DNA of 64,000 nucleotides from Sipunculus nudus (Eukaryota > Annelida > Sipuncula > Golfingiida > Sipunculidae): the NCBI GenBank assembly GCA_026874595.1, contig CM049306.1, positions 58,720,019 through 58,784,018 on the forward strand, given 5' to 3'. Positions within the stretch are counted from its first letter, which is position 1. Each line of letters begins with the position of its first letter. The notes below the pieces were generated by a model that saw nothing but the letters and a program-made list of their open reading frames with translations, was not told where the DNA came from and ran no database searches. Positions 25,465 through 37,400 of this stretch are shown here, piece by piece. A program made the translations under genes and the position numbers.

Positions 25465-28400
25465 TCAGCTGTCTTTCATTAGCTGACCCTCCCAAAGTTC
25501 CAACAGTCTCTTGATTTCCTTACTGTCTAGGAGTTAAGGAGCATGTATGAGAGCATTTTTCTCGTCTGTACAACCAACTAGATAAAGCTGTATTTGCATG
25601 CGAATACATGAAGCGCCCCATGTTCACATAATTTCTGGAAATCATTTCAACATGTCATACTGCAATACTAATATATATAACAACTATAGACCTGGATGCT
25701 GAAGTAAGCACAGAAGCTGTAGAGGGAGAAACAGTATATGAAATACACGACAGTATATGAAATACACTAGGTCCTCAGAGGGCCCTGTGTTTCTATCACC
25801 AGGATATAGCTCCAGTATATATTTGGCTTATGGTATGCAGTTAAAGATTAAGTTTCATATTTTAGGTTTGTAAAACTGGAATGTGTATTATTTGATATTA
25901 TGTAGTATAGATGATATTGTGTTTTATTGCATAGACTTAATTGAAGCTTATGACTTATATGATGAACATACATGTTCATATGTATGTTCTATAATAATTG
26001 TATTCACACCTTAAAATATGAAAGTATGAATTTGATTATAACCTACAACAATCAGCTATTCAATAATTCAATGTGTAAACATGTAGAGTCATGCATCTGG
26101 TCACACATGGACTCTTATCAGGACAAACTGTTATTTCAGGTCTAAGTTATGTTTAGCAAAGTGTCAGACTTGTGTCTGATTAGAATTAGGAAGTCAATAC
26201 ACAGGTAACCTAATTATTGGATTCACACTGAAAGTTAATCTTGTAAGAATCTGTAAGGCTCCAGCTAGCCTCACACCTAACAACAGGTGCCACCAAAATT
26301 ATTGCAGTTAAAGTTAATTAACGTCCAGGGAAATTAATATTTGGTGTGGTGTTCAAACCCTGATCATGGCAGGGGTACTAATTATGATTGTGTAATAATC
26401 AGTCAGGCATGAGATAGGAATTGCACCTTGACTGACAAAGGGAATGTATATATATGTTGGAACAATTTCATTCAGGCAGTTTTAGCCTGGGCTGTACAAC
26501 TACGTGAATAAAGATATTATATATACTTCAACTGACTTGTGGAATCTGCCAACTACACCAGTACAACATCATAACCACTCGGCGATAGTTGGGGAGAATC
26601 TGGACTGCGATCCAACATAAGGTTAGAAGTACATGTATTATGTGTACCTTTCACAAATGCCAAGCTACAGACATTTAAACTATAACATATGAATACTAGA
26701 GGAACAACAAGAACAGTAACTATGGACCCAGAAACCGTGGCTAAAAGCATAGTGCCATTTAATGGACATCAAGATGCTGATTTGTGGATGGACAGGTTTA
26801 ACCTGATTTCATCACTTAAAGATTGGGACGTAACATCACAAAGCAAAAATTTTCCACTCTATTTAGAACTAGGGAGTGATGCTGACAAATGGTATAGTCA
26901 GCTAAAAAGTGATACCAAGAACAATTTTGAAAAAACAAGGAAAGCATTCCTTGAACGTTACAGTACCAGATGCCAAAACATGACTGGTGCTATGAATCTC
27001 CTGGACAGGAAACTAAACCCAGGTGAATCTATTGACAGCTACATAAGAGCTATGGAAGACCTTGCTTACAGAGCAGGGAAAAATGAAATAGAATTAGTGG
27101 AAGCAATTATGCATGGCCTACCAAACAAAGCTAGAAGCATAATTGCCCTTAAAGAGCCAAAACCCACCGTAAGTGCTATATTAAAAGCTTTAAAAACCAG
27201 TGAAGCTTCTGGGCACTTTCAAGTGACATTTCAGGAAAATAGTCTGAATGACACTTTGATACAGTCAATCCAGACCCTACAGACAACAGTCAGAGATTTG
27301 TCGCTGAGTGTAGAACAAGTGCGAAGGACTCAGGAAAAGGCAGAAGTGGCAGAACTGACATCAACCCACAGGCACAGTCGTGAACAGTCACCATACCACA
27401 GAGGAAGATCACCTGGCAGGCGTGATGATGACAGGCATTTCTACAAAAGAGGTCAGACTCCTAGCCCTTATAGAAACAAGCATTATAATAACAGTTACAG
27501 AGATAGTAGAAATGACAGGTTTACTTACAAGAACTGTTATAGGTGTAACTTGGGCCCTCACCCACCAGAAAAATGTAAATACAAAAACAAATTTTATTCA
27601 CATTGTAAGAAACAGGGACATATTATTTCAGCCTGTAGAACAGCTTTGAGACAAAACCTAGAATAGGAGTTACAGTCTGTTTCAGTGGACAACAAAATTC
27701 AAGAAAATCAAACTCAAAAACATCTTATTGACACCAAATTTGGTCCAAAACATCTTAAAAAGACAAAACAAATGAAAAACAACTACCAGAAGATCTCATA
27801 AATTTCAGTCATCATAAAAATTCTGATATACTAATTCCAAGTCTTTCCATAAATGGTAGTGGAACACAAATTGAGGGCAATATCATAAGTGTAACAGTAA
27901 ACGGATGCAAAGTCCCTGCCTTAGTTGACACAGGAGCTTCCATATCATGTCTTTCTAAATCTACCTTCGTGTCACTGGACTTACAAGATGTAACAACTTT
28001 AGAACAATCCAAATTAAAATTTGTCAAAGGTGTTGGTGGCCACAAAATCACAGTAAGTGGGAAAATTCAAGTAAAGCTGCAAATAAGTAATTCTGTAATC
28101 CATCATACATTTTTTATACTGGATAAAATGAACCATCAAATTATCCTCGGTTTAGACTTCCTACAAAAACAAAAAGCAAATTTAGATTTCAAAAGGAATA
28201 CAATAAATCTGCAAGGCGGCACTGACACAGTCAATATTTGCTACTTTGATGAATCTCTGAATGAAGCTCAACCTTTGCACTTATCCTCAAATGCTACAAT
28301 CCCAAGTCGATCTGAAATGATTACAGCAGTAACTTTACCAAAATCAGTACAAAATCCAACCTTAGGCCAAGTGATTCCATATTCAAAATTGTGCCAAAAC

Positions 28401-31400
28401 ATGGCTGTTTTCGCAGCCCACAGTATTGATGAGATCAATGACAGAACAACAATGATCAGATTCATTAATCTGACCAACAAACCAGTCAAATTGAAAAAAA
28501 ATGCAAAAGTAGCAACATTTCACCCTTGTTCAGAAAATGACATACTAGATGAAAAACCATTGTTCTGTACTCAAAATTGCAAAGAAATCAACAACATTGA
28601 AATTCAGTGCCCAAAAGACAACAAAACTCCCAACTTCAAAACAGATGACCATAAATATTTATCTTTAGCAAAAGATTTAGGGTTCTCATTAGATAATTCA
28701 GATTTAACAGATTCACAAAAACAAGAACTTCTCATATTTTTAGGAAAACATAGGGATGTTTTTGCAAAAGATATCACAGAGTTGGGAAAAACAGATATTC
28801 ATAAACACCACATTGATACAGGTGATGCAAAACCTATCAGACTCCCTGCCTTTCGAGCGAATCCAGAGAAAAAAGACGAGATTGAAAATCAAGTAGATTC
28901 ATTTCTTAATGCAGATCTAATTGAACCTAGTACTTCTGAGTGGCAAGCACCTGTAATTTTAGTAAAGAAAAAAGATGGAAAATATAGATTTGTAATAGAC
29001 TATAGGAAACTTAATGCAGTCACAAAACCTATAAGTTATCCCTTACCCAAAATTGAAGACATTTTTGATACTGTTGGACAAAAGAAAGCTAAATTGTTTT
29101 CTGTATTAGACTTATCATCAGGTTTTTGGCAAGTCCCATTAGATGAACAAACTGCACATAAAACAGCTTTTGTTACACACAATGGTGTCTATCAATGGAA
29201 AAGATTACCCCAGGGCCTGCAGAATTCACCCTCATCATTTGGCATGGTCATGGCAGAAGTACTCAGAGGAGCAAATTTTAAGCATGCAGTGGTTTATGTT
29301 GATGACATTTTGGTTTTCTCAAAAGATTTTGCTGAACATTTATTGCATTTGCAAGACATATTTGGTCGCCTAAGACGAGCCAATTTAAAACTAAAACCTG
29401 AAAAATGCAAACTAGCAACACCCAAGGTCAGTTATCTAGGTCACATGATTTCAAAGAATGGAGTCGAGATGGAGCAAGCCAAAATGGATGCTGTTGCGAG
29501 TTATCCCATACCAAAGAATTTGAAAGATTTAAGAAGCTATTTAGGTTTATGCAACTACTACAAAAGATTTGTAAAAGACTTCTCAAAAATTGCTGCCCCA
29601 TTACATCAGCTACTACGAAAAGATCAACCTTTCATTTGGGATGAAAAGTGCCAAAACAGTTTTGACCGGCTTAAATCTGCATTACTCTCAAAACCAATAG
29701 TTCTGTCCTATCCTGATTTTGACAGGGAATTTATCTTGTACACTGATGCATCAGATGAATCTATAGGATACATTCTTGGGCAGAAAAACTCCAAAGGTCA
29801 AGAGCAGGTAATTGCATATGCAGGGAGAGCTCTAAGGGCATCAGAAAAAAAATGGGGAATTACCCACAAAGAAGGTTTGGCAGTTATAGAAGGAATCAAG
29901 CATTTTAAAGTATATCTCCAATCCAGTAAACGATTTGTGATCTACACTGACCATAAGGCACTTGAATTTCTGAAAAACAGTAAAGATCTCACAAACAGAC
30001 TAGGTCGCTGGGCCACCTTCCTCCAAAACTATGATTATGAAATAATCTACAAACCAGGTGCTAAGAATGGCAATGCAGACAGCCTTAGCAGAAGATCTTA
30101 CACAAATAATAATAGAAATAGTAACAGCATTGAATTAATTCAAAATCTGGAATACTGTGAAAACAATCAAACAGAACCCACCACACATAAATATGAATAT
30201 GTTTTTCAATATGACGACCAGATCAATGATCATGACACTAGTTCTACTGAAGTTAACTGTGACACAACCAAAGGCGTGTTACACACACCAAACTTAGCAG
30301 AACTCCAGGCTGAGGATAAGGATTTAGGGCCAATCATAAAATTTCTAAAAAATAAGTATGACCTTCCTGATGATGACAAACAGGCAAAGGCTGTAAGTAG
30401 ACTTGCTCAAGACTGTTTTTTGGAAAATGAAACCCTCTTTCATAATTATTACCAAAAGGGGAAAGGATATGCAGTAAAACAGCTAGCAGTGCCTGAAAAT
30501 TTAAAAGATGACATATTGAGATCATACCATGACTCAATGGCTGGTGGAGGCCACCAAGGCACAGACCGCACATACAGTGCAATACGGGAAAAATATTACT
30601 GGCATAACATGTACAGTGAAATTCAAGAATATGTCAAGTCATGCCCAACATGCCAGTTTTCAAAATCTTTCAGGAACAGACCTGCCCCCTTGAAACCATT
30701 ACCCCCAGGAGATAAATTCAGTAGAATCCACATGGATATACTGGGACCACTGCCCCAAACTACAGATGGTCACAAATATATTCTAATTATGGTAGACTCA
30801 TTTACAAAATGGATAGAAGCTCAACCAATGAAAACACAAGAAGCAACTGAGGTAGCTGACACATTTTATAACACCTTTGTCACTCGTTACGGGGCACCAA
30901 CTACCCTCATTACAGACAGAGCAAAAAACTTCATGTCTAAAGTAATAAAACATCTCTGCAAACTTTTCCAAATTACTAAAGTGGAAACTGCAAGCTATTC
31001 CCCACAATGTAATGCAATGGTTGAGAGAAACAACAGCACAATTATGAAAACTCTGAGATCTTACATAAATCAGCAACAGAATGACTGGCACAAAAAGCTA
31101 CAAAGTGTCATGATGGGCATGAGAGCAGCTCCATCTACAGAGTCGACTAAGTACTCTCCGTACTACATGCTGTTCACAAAAGAGATGACTCTGCCCATTG
31201 ATATGGCATAAGCACCACCCAAGGGCATTTCAAAAGATATAGACCAATACCTATCAGACATGGCCGAACAAAATAAATTGGTTAAAAAAATTGCAACTGA
31301 AAACACTCTCAAGAGTCAAACTAAATACAAGGAACAACATGATAAAAAAGCTACAAGTAATAAATTCAATCAAGGTGACCAAGTGCTGCTGAAAAACCAC

Positions 31401-34400
31401 CATACGAAAAAAGGACTGTCCCCTAAATTATCACCAAAATTCAAGGGTCCTTATCTCATTCTTGATAACACAGATCATGACACATACAAATTGGTCGACA
31501 GCAAAACAGGGAAAGAAAGACCTTCATATGACAATTTTAGAAATTTACGGCCATATAATGACCCTGTCACCAGACCAACTAATAAAAACACTGTGTATGA
31601 TGACACAAACAAAAAAATGACAGATGTACAATCACACCAGGCAGACACTCAGAATTCTGACACAAACAACACAGGTACCACAAACACAAGCACAAAAGAT
31701 CAAATCAGTGGTCAAAATGATAAGACAAGTGATATCTTAACTGATGGAACATACCACAAGATTGACAGACTGTTGAAGAGATCAGTGTATAAGGGGAAGG
31801 TATTGTATCTTGTTAAATGGGCCTCGCCCAATCTGAAATCAACTTGGGAATACGAGGAAAATTTACCTCCAATTCTAGTAAAAGAATTTACAATCAACAG
31901 GACAAATTCTGGAAAAAAAAGAAAGGCAAACAAAAGAAGATGAATTAGAGAGTAACAGTCTAATTTCAATTGCACCAGGTGCTACGTCTTTTGTTTGTCA
32001 TACACTGCCTATACTCTCTTAGTTCTGGTGCATAGCTGAGGTTCTTACATCTCATTTCATGTCACTGCCTTTGATTTTCTCTTTTATCCATGTCTGCTTC
32101 AATTTCGACTTCTAAATTGGATCCAACCTTTTGTCATAATAAAAAAAATCAAAATTGGAAGTGTAACATGGATAAGTTGATGAAACCACTGGAATTAGCA
32201 CTCATCTCATTATTTCACACCATCATGCACCCCCTCATAAACCTTAAATATGCACCCCAGAACAAAAAGAGAGGCATGGACTGTACTTCCTGTTCAAACT
32301 TATGTTCCTCAGCCTACTCATGATTTCCAAGGGCAGCGCAAACAAGATTGAACAGAGATTAAATTACGGAGTTCTCTTCAAACAAGTGGGGATTATTTAA
32401 AATTCTGAACAGTTCTGGAAGCACACTATTGAAATTCTCTTACCTAATGCTTCAAACTTGACCGCATTTGATTTATCATGTGCAAGACAGCTAGAATATT
32501 AGACCCCCACAATGCAGATATATTGACAGAAACTACTACTTCAAATTGAAGAACTCCATAAATCAACGATTCAATCTCTACTAGACACAACAGAAAAGAT
32601 CTAAAAAAATAATACCTTCATAAAACATTGTAAAAAAAACATGCTCTAGACACCACCGGTCATTGTTACCCTTTATAGGTGATCTAAGCAAAAGCCTCTT
32701 TGGCACAGCAAGCATTAAAGATGTGGAGACCTTGCAAAAACATATAAAGGCATTTCAGACTCAAACAAACTCGTGCCTTTCTCTCACAACATCATGGCGC
32801 CATATTATATATGACAACAGTAAACAAGCAGCCTACTAATATTATGAAAATGGTAGAAACAAACCACAGAGAGATGAATAAATTATATTTGGTTATTGGA
32901 TAATCTACCAAAAGCAAGACAAATAACTATCATATCTTAAAAAAAAAAAAAAAGGGAACAAAATTGGAAGGCATGTAACGTACTAACTGAACAAAGTGTT
33001 GTTGGACCTACAAAGGTGTCTATAAATCATTTTCAATCCCTAAAATTAAGACAAATACTCAGATACCCTCCTATCACTTTCACTGAATTTCATCATAGAA
33101 ATAATTTTATTCCATTACATCCAAGTCCACTGATACAGGCGCAAAATAATGTTGCAACTGCCCCTCCAGTGAGCAGTATTAGCTTAGATAATTGCACTGA
33201 TGCTGAATGAAATTTGAACAATGATGAAGATAATGACATTTTTAGGTGAAAAAATAATTATGTTAGGATATTTAGTATAGTTAGAACATGAAGTATATAT
33301 TGTATGATTCTCAGGTATCTTAGTTGTTGGAAATTTATGGCTTATTAGTGTACATGTAGCAGTTATATCACTGCTTTAATATAAAGGTATGTATTACTGT
33401 GAAATTAATTATCCATGTAGTGTATATTTGTACATATATATATAAAAAAAATTGTAAGCTAACTTTAATGTAAGTTGAAGGTACAGAGATGAATTGTACA
33501 TACTCATCAATCACAGAATTACAATGGTTTTATGATTTTGTTCTGTTTAGTGAACTGATATCTCATAATGAAATATTCATGTATTTAAAATTGACTCGGA
33601 GAGTCAATCTTACACAGCATGACCAACTATCACCAGGATATAGCTCCAGTATATATTTGGCTTATGGTATGCAGTTAAAGATTAAGTTTCATAATTCAGG
33701 TTTGTAAAACTGGAATGTGTATTATTTGATATTATGTAGTATAGATGATATTGTGTTTTATTGCATAGACTTAATTGAAGCTTATGACTTATATGATGAA
33801 CATACATGTTCATATGTATGTTCTATAATAATTGTATTCACACCTTAAAATATGAAAGTATGAATTTGATTATAACCTACAACAATCAGCTATTCAATAA
33901 TTCAATGTGTAAACATGTAGAGTCATGCATCTGGTCACACATGGACTCTTATCAGGACAAACTGTTATTTCAGGTCTAAGTTATGTTTAGCAAAGTGTCA
34001 GACTTGTGTCTGATTAGAATTAGGAAGTCAATACACAGGTAACCTAATTATTGGATTCACACTGAAAGTTAATCTTGTAAGAATCTGTAAGGCTCCAGCT
34101 AGCCTCACACCTAACAACAGGTGCCACCAAAATTATTGCAGTTAAAGTTAATTAATGTCCAGGGAAATTAATATTTGGTGTGGTGTTCAAACCCTGATCA
34201 TGGCAGGGGTACTAATTATGATTGTGTAATAATCAGTCAGGCATGAGATAGGAATTGCACCTTGACTGACAAAGGGAATGTATATATATGTTGGAACAAT
34301 TTCATTCAGGCAGTTTTAGCCTGGGCTGTACAACTACGTAAATAAAGATATTATATATACTTCAACTGACTTGTGGAATCTGCCAACTACACCAGTACAA

Positions 34401-37400
34401 CATCATAACCACTCGGCGATATTTCTGCTAGTGCTGGACTAGTTTACATATGGGTGAAAAATTAAGTTAAATTTGAAAAATATCACAAACAGAAACAGGT
34501 TTTTATCAATATGCATGAGGGAAAAATCATACTGGATTAAAGAAGATATGTCTGAAATAATGTGTGCAATAGAAAATCACCGAATGTAGTCTGTTAGCCA
34601 TATTTGATTTTGAGCAAGTCTGTAATTTGATAGGTCTGGAAACCTCATAGGGACCAATCATCCCTGTAAATTTGGAAAAGCTGAAGTATGTTGTTGTTTA
34701 GTTCAGCACAAAAGAAAATCAGCAATTGGGCAGAGGTGGCCATACTGAAATTCCAACAGGTCTATAATTCTAAAGGTCTAGAGCCCTTACAGGTACCAAA
34801 CATCCCTGTGACTTTTGGAAAGCTGCATGATGTTGTTGTTGAGTTATTGCACACAAAAGAAAATCAGTAATTGGGCTGTGGTGGCCATATTGGAATTCCG
34901 ACAGGTCTGTAATTCAATAGTTTTGGAGCCCTCATAGGTACCAATCATCCCTGTGCATTTGGGAAAGCTGCAGTAGGTTGTTGTTGAATTATCACATGCA
35001 TAAGAAAATCAGCGATTGGGCTGTGGCAGCCATATTTGAATTCCCACAAGTCTGTAATTCGATAGGTCTGGAGCCGTCATAGGTACCAATCATCCCTGTG
35101 AATTTGGGAAAGCTGCAGTATGTTGTTGTTGAGTCATCGCATGTGAAAGAAAATAAGTGATTGGGCTGTGGCAGCCATATTTGAATTCTGACAAGTCTGT
35201 AATTTGATAGGTCTGGAGCCCTTATAGGTACCAATAATCACCGTGATTTTGGGAAAGCTGGAGTATGTTGTTGTTGTTGAGTTATTGTGTGCAAAAGGAA
35301 TTCAGCGATTGGGCTGTGGCAGCCATATTTGAATTTCGAACATGTCTGTAATTCAATAGGTTTGGAGCCCTCATAGGTACCAATCATCCCTGTGAATTAG
35401 GGAAAGCTGCATTATGTTGTTGTATAGTTATCGCGTGTGAAAGAAAGTGTCACTGACGGAAGTACGGATGGACTAATGGACGGAAGAACGGACTGACACG
35501 GTGATCACTATAAGGCAGAGCTTGTCAAGCGGGGCCCTAATAAATACCCATTGGAAGCTGTTATATGTGGCATGGTGATTGTTGTAGCAGGTCAATAAGA
35601 TACCAGACAGAGCAGGAGGACTGTTGGCAGTATAAATATGGTCTAATAGGGTTCCAGTGTTTGTTGTTGGAGGACTGATCTGTTGTGTGTAACCAAGCTG
35701 TTACAGTGTTAGAAATGGGATATCAGATAGCTGTGGTAAATGTTGGTTAAGGTCACCAGCAAATAACATTGTGTACACTGCGGGGTAATAGTAATACAGA
35801 TATAATCTCTGAGGTAGCTCCGTTGCATTCAGATTTTGTGGTCTTTGGTGATGCATAGATAACACAGACCAAAAGTATTGTACTGTCAAGTGCAATGCAG
35901 ACAGCATCCCATGGCCTTGGAGGGAGGTCAATAATAGAGGAGCCAATAGCATTGATAAAGATATCTTGTCTGACCTAGTTTTATGGCTAAAGATGCACCT
36001 AAAACCAAGTTTCTATGATATTACGTCATTTGTGAAAATGCAAAACTGTTAATATATTGCACAAATATGGGCAACGGTCAACAAAAAGTTAATTAGTCCG
36101 AGAGAGTTAGTAGTCTATGCCTTCCACTAAATTAGAACAAAATCAAATCAAACCCTTGGTGCTATTGTGCTAACAAATAAATGATGCTCAAACTCTCGTG
36201 TGGCTTGACCCTGAGAACATATGTCAAGGTTGTGAGCAAAATGGGTACTATAACACAAATTGATAAATGATGCATGGTTTGGTCCAATTCTGATGAACAA
36301 TGGGGGACCCAATAGTATTGATAAAGGTATCCTGTCTGACCAAGTTTTATGGCTTAATGAGGTCAGAATGACCTAATTTCAGAAAAAAACCATGCAAAAT
36401 CAGAATGATTCAATACTGATACACAAGAAATTTGACAATTTGCCTAAGACATGCCTAAAGCTATTTTTCCATGATATTGAGTCATTGGTGGAAATACAAA
36501 CGTGCTAATCAACTGAACAAATATTGGTCAACGTCCACCTAAAGTTAATCAGTAGAAGAGTCATTGGTTGATGCCTTCCACTGAATTAGAACAAAATCCA
36601 ATCAAAACCCATGATGTTACTGTGCATACAAATGATGCCTAAAGTCTACTGTGACTTGACCTTGAAAGCATAAGTTAAGGTCATGATCAGAATGGGTACC
36701 ATTGCACAAAATTAATGAATAATGCATGTTTTGGTACAATTCTGATGAATAATAGAGTAGCCAATAGCATTTATATAAGCATGCTGTTTGACCTAGTTTT
36801 ATCCATGGTAAATAACATCAGAGTGACCTTATTTCAGAAACAATGTTGAATTAGTATGATGCAATACTGATAAACAAGAATATTTAAAAACCTAAAAACC
36901 ATTTTTTGTTGATATTTAGTCATTGGTTAAAATTCCAAAGTGTTAATAAATTTGGCAAATATGAGTCAAGGTCAACCAATAGTAAATTAGTTTGAGAGAG
37001 TCATTAGTCAATGCCTTTCACTAAATAAGAACAAAATCCAATCAAAACGCTTATTGTGCTATCGCGGTAACAATCAAACAATGCCTAAAGTCTACTGTGA
37101 CCTGACCTTGAGACCATAAATGATTGTCACAGCATTAGGAAAATTTTTTTTTTTGCTTCAATAATTTAGATTAATATATAATATTGATAGATGCCAGCAT
37201 GCAGGAGATATAAGCCTTTTAAAACTGTTGATGCAGACACACACCCAGTAAGCTCCATAATGGGGCACTTAAATGTGTTAACTAATATTTTTTTTAAAAT
37301 ATATTAACAAAAGAACAATACATAAAATGTATGCCAAATTTTGTAGGTGGTATCCCCATTCAACTGTTGCAATTAAAATTCTTCAAAATCAACAAGAAGA

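Larger units (their letters stand above)
25794..34421 (+). mobile_element. Ty3/gypsy-type LTR retrotransposon with chromodomain and env-like relic
   Basis: 8628 bp, flanked by the 4-bp duplication TTTC (25790-25793 and 34422-34425), in intron 4 of BORCS6 and antisense to it. Order: 794-bp LTR, gag, protease, reverse transcriptase, RNase H, integrase, chromodomain, envelope-like relic, 794-bp LTR. The protease-RT-RNase H-integrase order places it in Ty3/gypsy (Metaviridae). LTRs differ at four positions that I see, so insertion is recent, yet pol has an in-frame stop and env is heavily broken. The copy is therefore probably not autonomous, or was mobilised in trans. Confidence 0.95.

Noticed and set aside
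30334-31091. Reverse-strand frames within pol
   Set aside because: Shadows of the integrase coding region.
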